A DNA stretch of 32,758 nucleotides from an uncultured Colwellia sp. Its GTDB lineage: Bacteria; Pseudomonadota; Gammaproteobacteria; Enterobacterales; Alteromonadaceae. A program made the position numbers and the translations under genes. The DNA is taken from positions 1 to 32,758 of the forward strand of contig CAJWBY010000032.1 of NCBI GenBank assembly GCA_913020705.1, read 5' to 3'. This document shows, piece by piece, positions 25,608-32,758 of the stretch (position 1 is its first letter; each line of letters starts with the position of its first letter). The notes beneath the pieces were generated by a model that was not told the DNA's origin, did not search any database, and was given only the letters and a program-made list of their open reading frames with translations.

Positions 25608-25647
25608 GCTTACCTTGAATAATATCGGAATAATGTCCAAGGTAAGC
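25608..25647 (-). terminator. Terminator between convergent acyl-CoA dehydrogenase and S9 peptidase genes
   Basis: A perfect 10-bp inverted repeat, GCTTACCTTG (25608-25617) and CAAGGTAAGC (25638-25647). On the minus strand it is followed by GTTTTATTT, which suits termination of the S9 peptidase transcript. No T-run follows on the plus strand. Confidence 0.75.
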
Positions 25648-25654
25648 TGATACA

Positions 25655-27655
25655 TCATGGAGTGATTGGATTATGTTTATTGAGGAAACCAATTACTTTT
25701 TCATAATATATGACTCGGTTTTCAGTCTTGTAAAAATTATGACCTTCATTTTTCATTTCAAACCATTCGTAGTTCTTTTTATACTTTTCTAATTGCTCTA
25801 TTAAGACTTCCGCTTGTTCTAAAGGTGTTCTATCGTCTTTGGTTCCATGCACCAATAACACAGGCGACTTTAACAGATGAATAGTATTTGTAGGTGAATG
25901 TAATTTTTGAACATTTTCTGCACCAATTCTTCTTGCTAACCTTAGAGATTCGTCAGTCTCTTCATCATCTATAAGTAAAGCCAAATCATAAACACCTGAT
26001 ACTGCTATAGCGCACTGAAATAAATCTGGCGCGATGATACTACTTTGTAAAGCACTATAACCACCAAAACTAGCCCCCATAATGCAAAGGCGGTTTTTAT
26101 CTATGTATTTTTTTTCAACTAAATAATTAATACCATCGAGAATATCGAACTGAATTGATTCCCCCCATTGATTGAATCCTGACTCTTCAAATTTCCAACC
26201 AAATCCTTTTGACCCTCTAAAGTTAACCTGAATCACTGCATACCCTCGTGATGATAATAATTGTACTTCTGGATTAAACCCCCAGTAATCACGAGAGTGT
26301 GGACCACCATGAACTAATATAACAGCGGGTAATGCTGCATCTGATTTATTAGACGGTAAAGTAATGTACCCCTGAATAGGCATATTGTCTCTAGCTTTAA
26401 ACGTAAAGGAATACTGCGGATTTAATCGTTTTGTATCAATAGCCTTCTTACTATGCGCTACATAGCTGACTTTATTCGTTTCTTTATCAAATAAATACCA
26501 TAAGGTTGGCTGGATATCACTTGAAAGTGCTATTAATGCTCTTTTAGCGTGCAGCTGGTCCCAATCAACATTAATCTTATAACCTTTAAATTGCTTCAAA
26601 AATTTAGAAAGTTCCTGAGCCATAGGATGATTTTCGTCTAAAATTTTATATTGCGGATATTCATCAAAATATGAAGCTGCGTAGGGGATATCGTGATTAT
26701 CGAAATACAACCAGCTGATATCATAATCTTCAACGGAATATAGCGACGTTAGTTTTAAGGTTTTCGGATCAAACAAACAAATTGATAACGTATCATTTCC
26801 ACAATAGTCTTTTACAATAAGCTGTTTTAGATCTTTATCATATCCAATAATGAAAAATTCAAAACTTAAATCTTTTGGCTGATATTGAGTCCAAGATCTA
26901 TCATCAAAATTATAACGAGATAAAAGGAGAGCTTCACCTTCGTATTTACTAATAAGCCATAATTCTTTACTGGTCTCAAAATAACTCAATCTAGTATTTT
27001 TATAGTTTGCCTTGCTATTATTAATTTTTGCTATGGTATCTATCTGGCCGTTGTAAATATTTAATTTATATACCCACATGCCCTTATCATTATATTGTGA
27101 AGTTGAAATAAGGATGTGCTCAGAATCTTTTTTTAATATATTGATAATTTTGGGGTGGGCTAAATGTTTTTCATAATCATGATCACTTGTGCCTTTTTTT
27201 ATTTTTCCTCTTCGCACTAATGAACGAACCCCAAAAATAAACTTACCTTCATTATCATCTATATTAATACTATAAATTTCACCGTAATAACCTTTCCTCT
27301 CTTTATTTCGTTGCTTACTAGCTAGAAAAACTAACAATCTTTCATTATTTGCCCACTTATAACTACCAACACTGTCTTTATTTGCAAAAGATATTTGATT
27401 GATCGCTTTCATCGTATCAACAGCAACAATGGTCAGAACAGGTGTACCCTTTTCATCACGTATCAAAGCAATGTGTTTACCATCCGGAGATAAATGTACA
27501 TTTCGGTAATCATCTGGTTGAAATAATGTGCTGATATCTAGGTTGTTTGCTTTAACTTGATCTTTCACATTGTCATATCCCTGAGCGAATGTGATAAAGC
27601 TGTAACTAGAAAGGAAAAAGACTAAGATTATAAGTTTAATTGCTTGATTGAACAC
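25655..27655 (-). CDS. Exported S9-family (prolyl oligopeptidase-type) serine peptidase
   Basis: A 666-residue exported peptidase: a signal peptide (~1-24, ending ITFAQG), a beta-propeller-like region (~40-400), then an alpha/beta-hydrolase domain. The catalytic triad is Ser529 in GASFGGYSAL, Asp607 (or 608) in HGTKDDRTPL and His639 in NEGHNFY. The HGGPHSRDYW oxyanion loop is present. Such enzymes cut oligopeptides, as dipeptidyl or acylaminoacyl peptidases do; the exact specificity is not visible. Start GTG 27655 is fixed by AAGGA about seven bases upstream. Transcribed alone, with a terminator at 25608-25647. The upstream gap (27656-27910) holds no gene and none of the shared operator sites. 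Confidence 0.9.
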   Translation of the reverse strand: MFNQAIKLIILVFFLSSYSFITFAQGYDNVKDQVKANNLDISTLFQPDDYRNVHLSPDGKHIALIRDEKGTPVLTIVAVDTMKAINQISFANKDSVGSYKWANNERLLVFLASKQRNKERKGYYGEIYSINIDDNEGKFIFGVRSLVRRGKIKKGTSDHDYEKHLAHPKIINILKKDSEHILISTSQYNDKGMWVYKLNIYNGQIDTIAKINNSKANYKNTRLSYFETSKELWLISKYEGEALLLSRYNFDDRSWTQYQPKDLSFEFFIIGYDKDLKQLIVKDYCGNDTLSICLFDPKTLKLTSLYSVEDYDISWLYFDNHDIPYAASYFDEYPQYKILDENHPMAQELSKFLKQFKGYKINVDWDQLHAKRALIALSSDIQPTLWYLFDKETNKVSYVAHSKKAIDTKRLNPQYSFTFKARDNMPIQGYITLPSNKSDAALPAVILVHGGPHSRDYWGFNPEVQLLSSRGYAVIQVNFRGSKGFGWKFEESGFNQWGESIQFDILDGINYLVEKKYIDKNRLCIMGASFGGYSALQSSIIAPDLFQCAIAVSGVYDLALLIDDEETDESLRLARRIGAENVQKLHSPTNTIHLLKSPVLLVHGTKDDRTPLEQAEVLIEQLEKYKKNYEWFEMKNEGHNFYKTENRVIYYEKVIGFLNKHNPITP

Positions 27656-27910
27656 AGAACATCCTTTTATTATATTTTAGCTGATTATATCCTTCTACTT
27701 TCAGAAAGGGCAATGAATATTAACTTTACATTAACTGAGTATCTAAAATTAAACTTGCATAAAAGAGATCAATAAAATAAGTAATAAAAATAGGAAGAAG
27801 CAATACGCATTGCTATAAAATAAAGGTATTGTTATGGCTTATATCTAGTAAAAATACAAACCCTAACAATTGATACGGCGATTATCAGACGAAATACAAT
27901 TATAAAAAGG

Positions 27911-28885
27911 TTAATTTTTCAAATATTGAGTGAACCATTTTAGCGCTTCAGCTCGTCCCTCCTTCAGATTATCACCTTTATACATATCATAATGCCCACC
28001 AGGAAAAGTACGGTGACGACTTTCTAGTCGATCTTTAATAGAGTCATAAAGCAGTTGACCATTTTCTTTGTTTTCAAATAGTTTTTCGTCTTTAGCATCC
28101 ATAATTAGCGTAGCTGCTTTTAAATTTTGTATATGTGACATGGGATCAAAACGCTTCATGGCAACCCAGTCTGGGTATCCTCTTAATACCGGACTTACTT
28201 TATTTTTAGGTCCAGGATAAGGAGGAATAATACCTCGTGCGGCCATTGTCTCTACTTGACGCATTTGTTGTTCAGGTATAACACTTAGGTTGTACTTGTA
28301 ATTGACAGGTGCTAACTGACTGACAAGTGCTTTCACACGGTCATCATTCGAAGCGGCTACAAGTGCTAAACCACCGCCCATACTCGTTCCCCAAATACCC
28401 AAATAATCTGGCATAACTTGTGGCTCTCCGCCTAGAAAATGAAGAGCCGCGCGCACATCTTCAATCATAGATAGTGGGTTAATGATCTGACGAATATGAG
28501 TAGCTTTAACGTTTATCTCTGTAGCTTCATCAACAGTAGCCAGCTTTTCTGCTAATAAAATTGGACCATCGCTTTGTCCCCAACTTTTAAAATCGAAGCT
28601 AAGTACGATAAAGCCTTGTTTTGCAAAATGTGGCGCATAGTTTTTTTCAATGTTTTTTTTGTTTCCGCCCCAACCTGGAACCATTAATATCCCCGGTATT
28701 TTATCATCAGCCTTAAGTCCTTTAGGTTTATAAATGTCCCCTTCTAGACGAACACCCTGACTCCAAATTGTCACTACTTGATGATCAACTTCTGACACAT
28801 TGACAGCGAAGGAGTTCAAAGAGAATAAACATGATAAATATATCGTCGATATAGCAATGAATTTTGAATAAGAATGTAAGTTCAC
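27911..28885 (-). CDS. Exported alpha/beta hydrolase (dienelactone hydrolase/acetyl-xylan-esterase-like)
   Basis: A 324-residue protein with a signal peptide (~1-27, ending SFA) and an alpha/beta-hydrolase domain: oxyanion region VPGWGGNK, nucleophile Ser168 in GTSMGGG, Asp266 in DAKDEKLF and His298 in PGGHYDMY. The fold branch holds esterases, dienelactone hydrolases and cocaine-esterase-like enzymes; the substrate is not determined. Start GTG 28885 is supported by AAGGA seven bases upstream. It has the best copy of the shared 16-bp operator 58 bp before its start, placing it in a presumed regulon with the acyl-CoA dehydrogenases and the dioxygenase operon. Confidence 0.85.
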   Translation of the reverse strand: MNLHSYSKFIAISTIYLSCLFSLNSFAVNVSEVDHQVVTIWSQGVRLEGDIYKPKGLKADDKIPGILMVPGWGGNKKNIEKNYAPHFAKQGFIVLSFDFKSWGQSDGPILLAEKLATVDEATEINVKATHIRQIINPLSMIEDVRAALHFLGGEPQVMPDYLGIWGTSMGGGLALVAASNDDRVKALVSQLAPVNYKYNLSVIPEQQMRQVETMAARGIIPPYPGPKNKVSPVLRGYPDWVAMKRFDPMSHIQNLKAATLIMDAKDEKLFENKENGQLLYDSIKDRLESRHRTFPGGHYDMYKGDNLKEGRAEALKWFTQYLKN

Positions 28886-28921
28886 AAGTATGTCCTTTAT
28901 TATTTATATGACTTAAAAATT

Positions 28922-28959
28922 ATCATATGGGTTGAATCGAACGTGTCACCTTAGTGACA
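28922..28959 (-). promoter_or_regulatory. Operator-like palindrome, site B, with promoter (alpha/beta hydrolase)
   Basis: On the minus strand 28959-28944 reads TGTCACTAAGGTGACA, a perfect 6-bp inverted repeat with a 4-bp centre. Its downstream arm GTGACA (28944-28949) matches a -35 box at 5 of 6 positions, and TATGAT (28922-28927) follows after 16 bp. The site thus overlaps the likely promoter, as a repressor operator would. Confidence 0.75.
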
Positions 28960-29298
28960 GACTAAAAGGTTTGTTTGTTGATAGGTTTAAACAAGAGCTT
29001 ACTGAAGAAAATCTACATGCAAAATTACAAACTGCTTATTGATGTTAGAGGAGGGAAAGCCCTTAGCGTATACGACAATGGAAATATACAGTTTTGCTTT
29101 GTTCTGTCGATATTTTTGCAAATTAGAAAGAATAATAAAAGTATTTAAAAGATACACATAAACGTAAAGTTGAATATCACCAATGAAGCGTAGTCAATTT
29201 ATGTAAAAGTGACTATTTCAATTATTTTTAGGTAAAAATCTACCTTGGTAATTATTTTTCCTATAATAGAGTCAATAGTAATTTATCTGGTGTAAATT
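28960..29298. other. Intergenic region without a supported gene
   Basis: About 340 bp between divergent genes. It contains short open frames only. One (29017-29148, plus strand, 43 codons) and one open tail ending in TGA at 29041 look mildly coding-like, but neither has a good start signal or a recognisable family. No promoter or repeat beyond site B is clear. Confidence 0.4.
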
Positions 29299-30105
29299 GT
29301 GTCTGGATTTGGAAAAATTTTCTTATTAACTCTTTTCTCCCCGATGGTCCTAGCTTATGGTGGCCAGGCAAAAGAACAAGTGATAACGTTATCAGTAGCG
29401 GAATCGATTATTACTCATTCCGATTACACTGCATATTGCCAGTTTGAACTAACACTAAAGAAAATGGGCTACAAAGTTAAGCAAGTCCCTCTGCCATTAA
29501 TGAGAACTGTATCTGAAGTGACCAATGGTAATTTGGCAATGGTTTTGCTTGGTCATATAAATTTTTCTTTACCTGATGAATTAAAAGCTATTGAAGAGGA
29601 TAAAGTATCAACGTCCATTCCCTATTCCACTAATAGCATTTTTAACAGTTTGACTCCCTTTTCAACAATGGAGATTGCACTTTATGCCCTAAAAGATCGA
29701 AAGATACTCATGGATAAAGTTGATTGGCATAATAACTACCTGATAGGCCTTGCTAGAAGTCCGAAATTACATGACATACAGAAATTTGATGAAGATGTTG
29801 ATGTTGATGTTGATAAAAAGCATTATTTCTATCGTAATACTCTTTCTACATTCAAAGCTTTGATAAACAAAAGAGTCGATATAGCTATTGGTTCAGAGCT
29901 TGCTTATGTATCTGCTAAAGTAGCGTTAAATTTAGATAATAAAATTAAGAAAATAGCTGTCATGGGAACTGCCACTTTGTACCCAGGGTTTTCTTCTTTA
30001 TATTTTGGTGAACAAAAAGCTCAAGGAATGGCTCTGCAATATGATAATCAAAGCGCTAATTTAACGCTGGGTGAGCTAAAAAAATGTAATAAACCTACAA
30101 TATAA
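29299..30105 (+). CDS. Periplasmic substrate-binding-protein-like protein (SBP_bac_3 type)
   Basis: A 268-residue protein with a signal peptide (~1-23, ending YGGQA). Its body has the two-lobe pattern of the extracellular solute-binding family 3: LSVAESIITHSDYTAYCQFELTLKKMGYKV in the first lobe and STFKALINKRVDIAIGSELAY in the second. No transporter or sensor genes lie beside it, so it is one of the many orphan binding-protein-like proteins of marine Gammaproteobacteria; the ligand is unknown. Start GTG 29299 has only a weak ribosome site. At 29796-29813 three GATGTT hexamers in tandem encode DVDVDV, a slippage-prone repeat in an otherwise non-repetitive frame. Confidence 0.75.
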   Translation: MSGFGKIFLLTLFSPMVLAYGGQAKEQVITLSVAESIITHSDYTAYCQFELTLKKMGYKVKQVPLPLMRTVSEVTNGNLAMVLLGHINFSLPDELKAIEEDKVSTSIPYSTNSIFNSLTPFSTMEIALYALKDRKILMDKVDWHNNYLIGLARSPKLHDIQKFDEDVDVDVDKKHYFYRNTLSTFKALINKRVDIAIGSELAYVSAKVALNLDNKIKKIAVMGTATLYPGFSSLYFGEQKAQGMALQYDNQSANLTLGELKKCNKPTI

Positions 30106-30309
30106 AACAAGAAAGCTAATGACGGTCGTTTATTCAAAATAAAATTAGTCTCACTGAAAGCAATAACATTAAATCGTAATTCACTATTATTGTTTCCCTT
30201 CATTATTTATACCTATCTAAAGTAAAATGACAAAACGTAATTAATATTAGGCTCAATATATTCAAGTTGAGATTGCATTGATCAAACATATTAATTTAAT
30301 CGCTAAATT

Positions 30310-30325
30310 AGTCACTAAGGTGACA
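30310..30325 (+). promoter_or_regulatory. Operator-like palindrome, site C (dioxygenase operon)
   Basis: AGTCACTAAGGTGACA, equal to site B at 15 of 16 positions and in the same orientation relative to its gene, 72 bp before the dioxygenase start. The -10 box downstream is weaker than at the other two sites. The rest of the gap 30106-30397 shows nothing notable. Confidence 0.7.
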
Positions 30326-30397
30326 GTGTTGAGTTTTTTTTCAATGAAACTAAGGATTACTAATAAATTCATCTGTAAATTTTAAATAGGTATCATT

Positions 30398-31222
30398 ATG
30401 AAAATAATCCCATTCACAGCCAACTGTGGTGTAGTTATCGAAGATGCAGATTTAGCCAACTTAACAGATATAGAGTTTAAAGAAATTAAACAGGCTTTTA
30501 CAACACATGGTTTAGTGTTTTTTCGTGACCAAAACCTTTCACCTTTGCAACACATTGAGCTAGCTAATAAGTTCGGTAAAATCGTCCATAACCGCATATT
30601 CAAAAACCTACCTGACCATACTGAAATTACCCTAGTGAGTAAAGATAAAGACCAAACGACGAATATTGGTGGCGGTTGGCACACTGACCATTCTTATGAT
30701 AAAGAACCTGCTATGGCATCTTTACTTGTTGCTAGAGAGCTTCCTTCATCAGGTGGTGCTACCAAGTTTGCCAACCTGTCTGCTGCTTACAATGGCTTAT
30801 CAGAAGGCCTAAAAACAACGTTATCTTCCCTCGTAGCATTACATTCTAATGACCATTTATATGGTGAAGGTGGTTATTTTAGCGGCACAGATTTAGCTGA
30901 TAAATTAGCAGACGATGTGGAAGTTAATCATGCTAAACATCCAATCATCATTACCCATCCAGAAAGCCAGAAGAAGGTTCTCTATGTCAATAAAGGTCAT
31001 ACCATAGGTATTGAAGGTTGGAAAACAGAGGAAGCTTTTGCCCTACTTAATTACTTATATGAACACGGCTGTAAAGAAGAGTATATCTGTGAGTTTAATT
31101 GGTTACCGGGTTCAATTGCCATTTGGGATAATAGAATGACGTGGCATTACGCCAATAATGATTACCAAGGTGAAAAAAGAACCTTGCACCGTATAACTAT
31201 TGCCGGACAAGCGTTAACGTAA
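30398..31222 (+). CDS. TauD/TfdA-family 2-oxoglutarate-dependent dioxygenase
   Basis: A 274-residue cytosolic non-haem iron enzyme that couples oxidative decarboxylation of 2-oxoglutarate to hydroxylation of a substrate. The iron triad is complete: His95 and Asp97 in GGWHTDHSY, and His250 in TWHYANNDY. Arg261/Arg265 in GEKRTLHRITI bind the co-substrate. The GLVFFRDQ start and HNRIFKNLPDH are family-typical. Taurine is only one of many substrates in this family, and nothing here points to it. ATG 30398 follows AGGT at about eight bases. First gene of an apparent operon with an SDR (10-bp gap) and a class II aldolase-like gene. Confidence 0.92.
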   Translation: MKIIPFTANCGVVIEDADLANLTDIEFKEIKQAFTTHGLVFFRDQNLSPLQHIELANKFGKIVHNRIFKNLPDHTEITLVSKDKDQTTNIGGGWHTDHSYDKEPAMASLLVARELPSSGGATKFANLSAAYNGLSEGLKTTLSSLVALHSNDHLYGEGGYFSGTDLADKLADDVEVNHAKHPIIITHPESQKKVLYVNKGHTIGIEGWKTEEAFALLNYLYEHGCKEEYICEFNWLPGSIAIWDNRMTWHYANNDYQGEKRTLHRITIAGQALT

Positions 31223-31232
31223 GGAGATCGTT

Positions 31233-31994
31233 TTGGATTTATTAAATAAGGTTGCCTTAGTTACAGGTGCAAGTTCAGGAGTTGGTGCGCAAACCGCCAT
31301 TAAACTCGCTAAGTTAGGCGTTAGTGTTGTCATCAACTATGCAAAATCAGAACAAGGCGCACTTAATACCTATAATGAGATTATCAGTCAAGGTGGCATT
31401 GCGACTATTTGCCAAGCAGATATTAGTGAAGAATCACAATGTATTCGATTGGTAAATTCGGCAATTGATACTTTTAATCAGCTTGATATCATTATTAATA
31501 ATGCAGGTACAACAGAATTCATTGCCCATAAGGACCTTGATAAACTCACCGACGAAGTTTGGAAAAAGTCATTAGCGACTAATTTAATGGGTCCTTTTTA
31601 TATCAGTCGAGCAGCTGCGCCCTTCCTTACAAAACAAGGAGGCGGAGAAATAGTCATGACATCAAGTATTGCAGGCTTAACAACCCACGGTAGTTCTATC
31701 GCTTATTGCGCATCTAAAGCAGGGTTAAATAGCTTAACAAAAACCTTAGCCAATGCGCTTGGAGAAAATAATATTAGAGTGAACGCCATATGTCCGGGCC
31801 TAATTGATGGAGAATGGGCCCGTAGCGGTTGGCAAGAGCATTGGCAGGCAGCTAAAGACTACACGTTAAATAATTCTGCTATTAAACGTATTTCAACGCC
31901 CAGTGATATTGCTGACAGCATAATAGCGGTTCTTATAGGTAGTGATAACATGACTGGGCAAATTATCACCTTAGATAGTGGTCTTACGCTTTAA
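31233..31994 (+). CDS. Short-chain dehydrogenase/reductase
   Basis: A 253-residue classical SDR using NAD(P). Visible: the cofactor loop TGASSGVG (11-18), NNAG (89-92), Asn117, the active-site serine in MTSSIAG (144-145), Tyr158 and Lys162 in YCASK, and the C-terminal ITLDSGLTL typical of FabG-like oxidoreductases. Start TTG 31233 is fixed by AAGGAG about seven bases upstream. Between the dioxygenase and the aldolase-like gene it would most simply oxidise or reduce the hydroxylated product (inference). FabG itself is unlikely, since no fatty-acid synthesis genes are adjacent. Confidence 0.92.
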   Translation: MDLLNKVALVTGASSGVGAQTAIKLAKLGVSVVINYAKSEQGALNTYNEIISQGGIATICQADISEESQCIRLVNSAIDTFNQLDIIINNAGTTEFIAHKDLDKLTDEVWKKSLATNLMGPFYISRAAAPFLTKQGGGEIVMTSSIAGLTTHGSSIAYCASKAGLNSLTKTLANALGENNIRVNAICPGLIDGEWARSGWQEHWQAAKDYTLNNSAIKRISTPSDIADSIIAVLIGSDNMTGQIITLDSGLTL

Positions 31995-32040
31995 ATCAGG
32001 TAAAAAAACTACCATATTCACGTTTGTAAAAGAGATATCT

Positions 32041-32758
32041 ATGACTGATAAATCAATGAAAGCATCTGTAAATGCTGTTATAAATTCTGCCGGTGACCTT
32101 CCTAGCATTAACGAAGGGCAAACAGATTTGGAAATTCGTCAGCATCGTAAAAAAATGCTTGTCGCAGCGTTTAGAATATTTGGAAAATTTGGCTTTGATG
32201 AAGGTTTAGCAGGACATATAACAGTTAGAGACCCTGAGTTACATGATCATTTTTGGGTTAACCCTCTTGGCGTTTCGTTTAAACAAATGAATATGTCAGA
32301 TTTATTACTCGTTAACGATCATGGAGATATAATAGAAGGCACTGGTTATCTCAATGGAGCTGCGTTTACTATTCATTCTCATATTCATCGTGCTCGTCCA
32401 GACGTTATTGCAGCTGCTCATACACATTCTATTTATGGAAAATCCTGGTCTAGTCTAGGAAGAAAACTTGACCCAATCACTCAAGATGCGTGCGCATTCC
32501 ATCATGATCATGTGCTTTATAGTGATTTTAACGGTGTTGTATTAAATGAAAACGAAGGCATCGCAATTGCTAACGCACTCGATAATAATAAAGCTGCTAT
32601 ATTACAAAACCATGGATTATTAACAGTGGGTGAAACGGTTGAGTCTGCTGTATGGTGGTTTATTACCATGGAACGTAGTTGCCAAGCTCAATTATTAGCA
32701 GAAGCAGCTGGTAAGCCCCTGATTATTAATAATTCAGTCGCATCGGCTACCCATAAAG
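32041..32758 (+). CDS. Class II aldolase/adducin-family protein (partial, cut by window end)
   Basis: An open frame from ATG 32041 to the window edge, at least 239 codons. The class II aldolase/adducin fold is recognised by AAFRIFGKFGFDEGLAGHIT, then HIHRARPDVIAAAHTHSIYG with zinc ligands His127 and His129, and the third ligand His191 in LQNHGLLTVG. The usual size is ~250-270 residues, so little is missing. In this family the members act on sugar phosphates or other hydroxy-carbonyl compounds as aldolases, epimerases or decarboxylases; the role here is undetermined. It starts 46 bp after the SDR, on the same strand, and is probably the third gene of the dioxygenase operon. Confidence 0.88.
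   Translation, partial: MTDKSMKASVNAVINSAGDLPSINEGQTDLEIRQHRKKMLVAAFRIFGKFGFDEGLAGHITVRDPELHDHFWVNPLGVSFKQMNMSDLLLVNDHGDIIEGTGYLNGAAFTIHSHIHRARPDVIAAAHTHSIYGKSWSSLGRKLDPITQDACAFHHDHVLYSDFNGVVLNENEGIAIANALDNNKAAILQNHGLLTVGETVESAVWWFITMERSCQAQLLAEAAGKPLIINNSVASATHK

Noticed and set aside
29017..29148. 43-codon open frame and a coding-like tail ending at 29041
   Set aside because: No good ribosome site and no recognisable family, and the upstream tail overlaps operator site B. Too weak to call a gene.
30398..31222. Naming the dioxygenase tauD (taurine use)
   Set aside because: No tauABC-type transporter or sulfonate genes are adjacent, and the family covers many substrates.

Overview
The window looks like a chromosomal segment of a marine, probably cold-adapted gammaproteobacterium of the Colwellia/Alteromonadales type. 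The DNA is AT-rich. It carries a class GN sortase with its dedicated vWA target, an LpoB/YcfL/COG3014 lipoprotein operon, a DUF3334 (CheX-like) protein, and DmdC-like long acyl-CoA dehydrogenases in tandem. The genus is inferred from gene content, not from a marker gene. I found no tRNA, rRNA, CRISPR array, transposase or integrase.

Layout. 1-3143: the end of a polysaccharide cluster. It holds a mosaic gene (MurC-like N-terminus, methyltransferase-like middle, APH-type kinase end) and a Wzx-type flippase. The flippase 3' end runs antisense into a truncated P-loop kinase gene (3023-3352), which marks a recombination border. 3514-7069: methylglyoxal synthase, a secreted M28 peptidase, FdhD and a small orphan protein. 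7144-10184 (minus): an envelope operon of COG3014 lipoprotein, YcfL, LpoB and a glycine-zipper protein. 10513-13292: a sortase target and sortase pair. 13409-16188: an unknown protein, DUF3334 and an M50 membrane protease. 16665-20977: an RND efflux permease followed by its adaptor. 21309-21783: two small ORFs. 21937-25593: two acyl-CoA dehydrogenases. 25655-28885 (minus): an S9 peptidase and a secreted alpha/beta hydrolase. 29299-30105: a periplasmic binding-protein-like protein. 30398 to the right edge: a TauD-type dioxygenase, an SDR and a class II aldolase-like protein, cut by the window end.

Two signals are not explained by ordinary gene calling. First, a 16-bp palindromic site, TGTCACTAAGGTGACA, stands in the same orientation 56-72 bp upstream of three transcription units: the acyl-CoA dehydrogenases, the alpha/beta hydrolase and the dioxygenase operon. 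This suggests an undescribed catabolic regulon whose regulator lies outside the window. Second, the RND operon is flanked by two diverged direct copies of one ~350-450 bp segment. The left copy holds the live M50 protease start and a dead tail of a small gene. The right copy holds a dead M50 start (22 codons deleted in frame, two stops) and the live small gene. The efflux operon therefore sits inside an old duplication or a homology-driven insertion.
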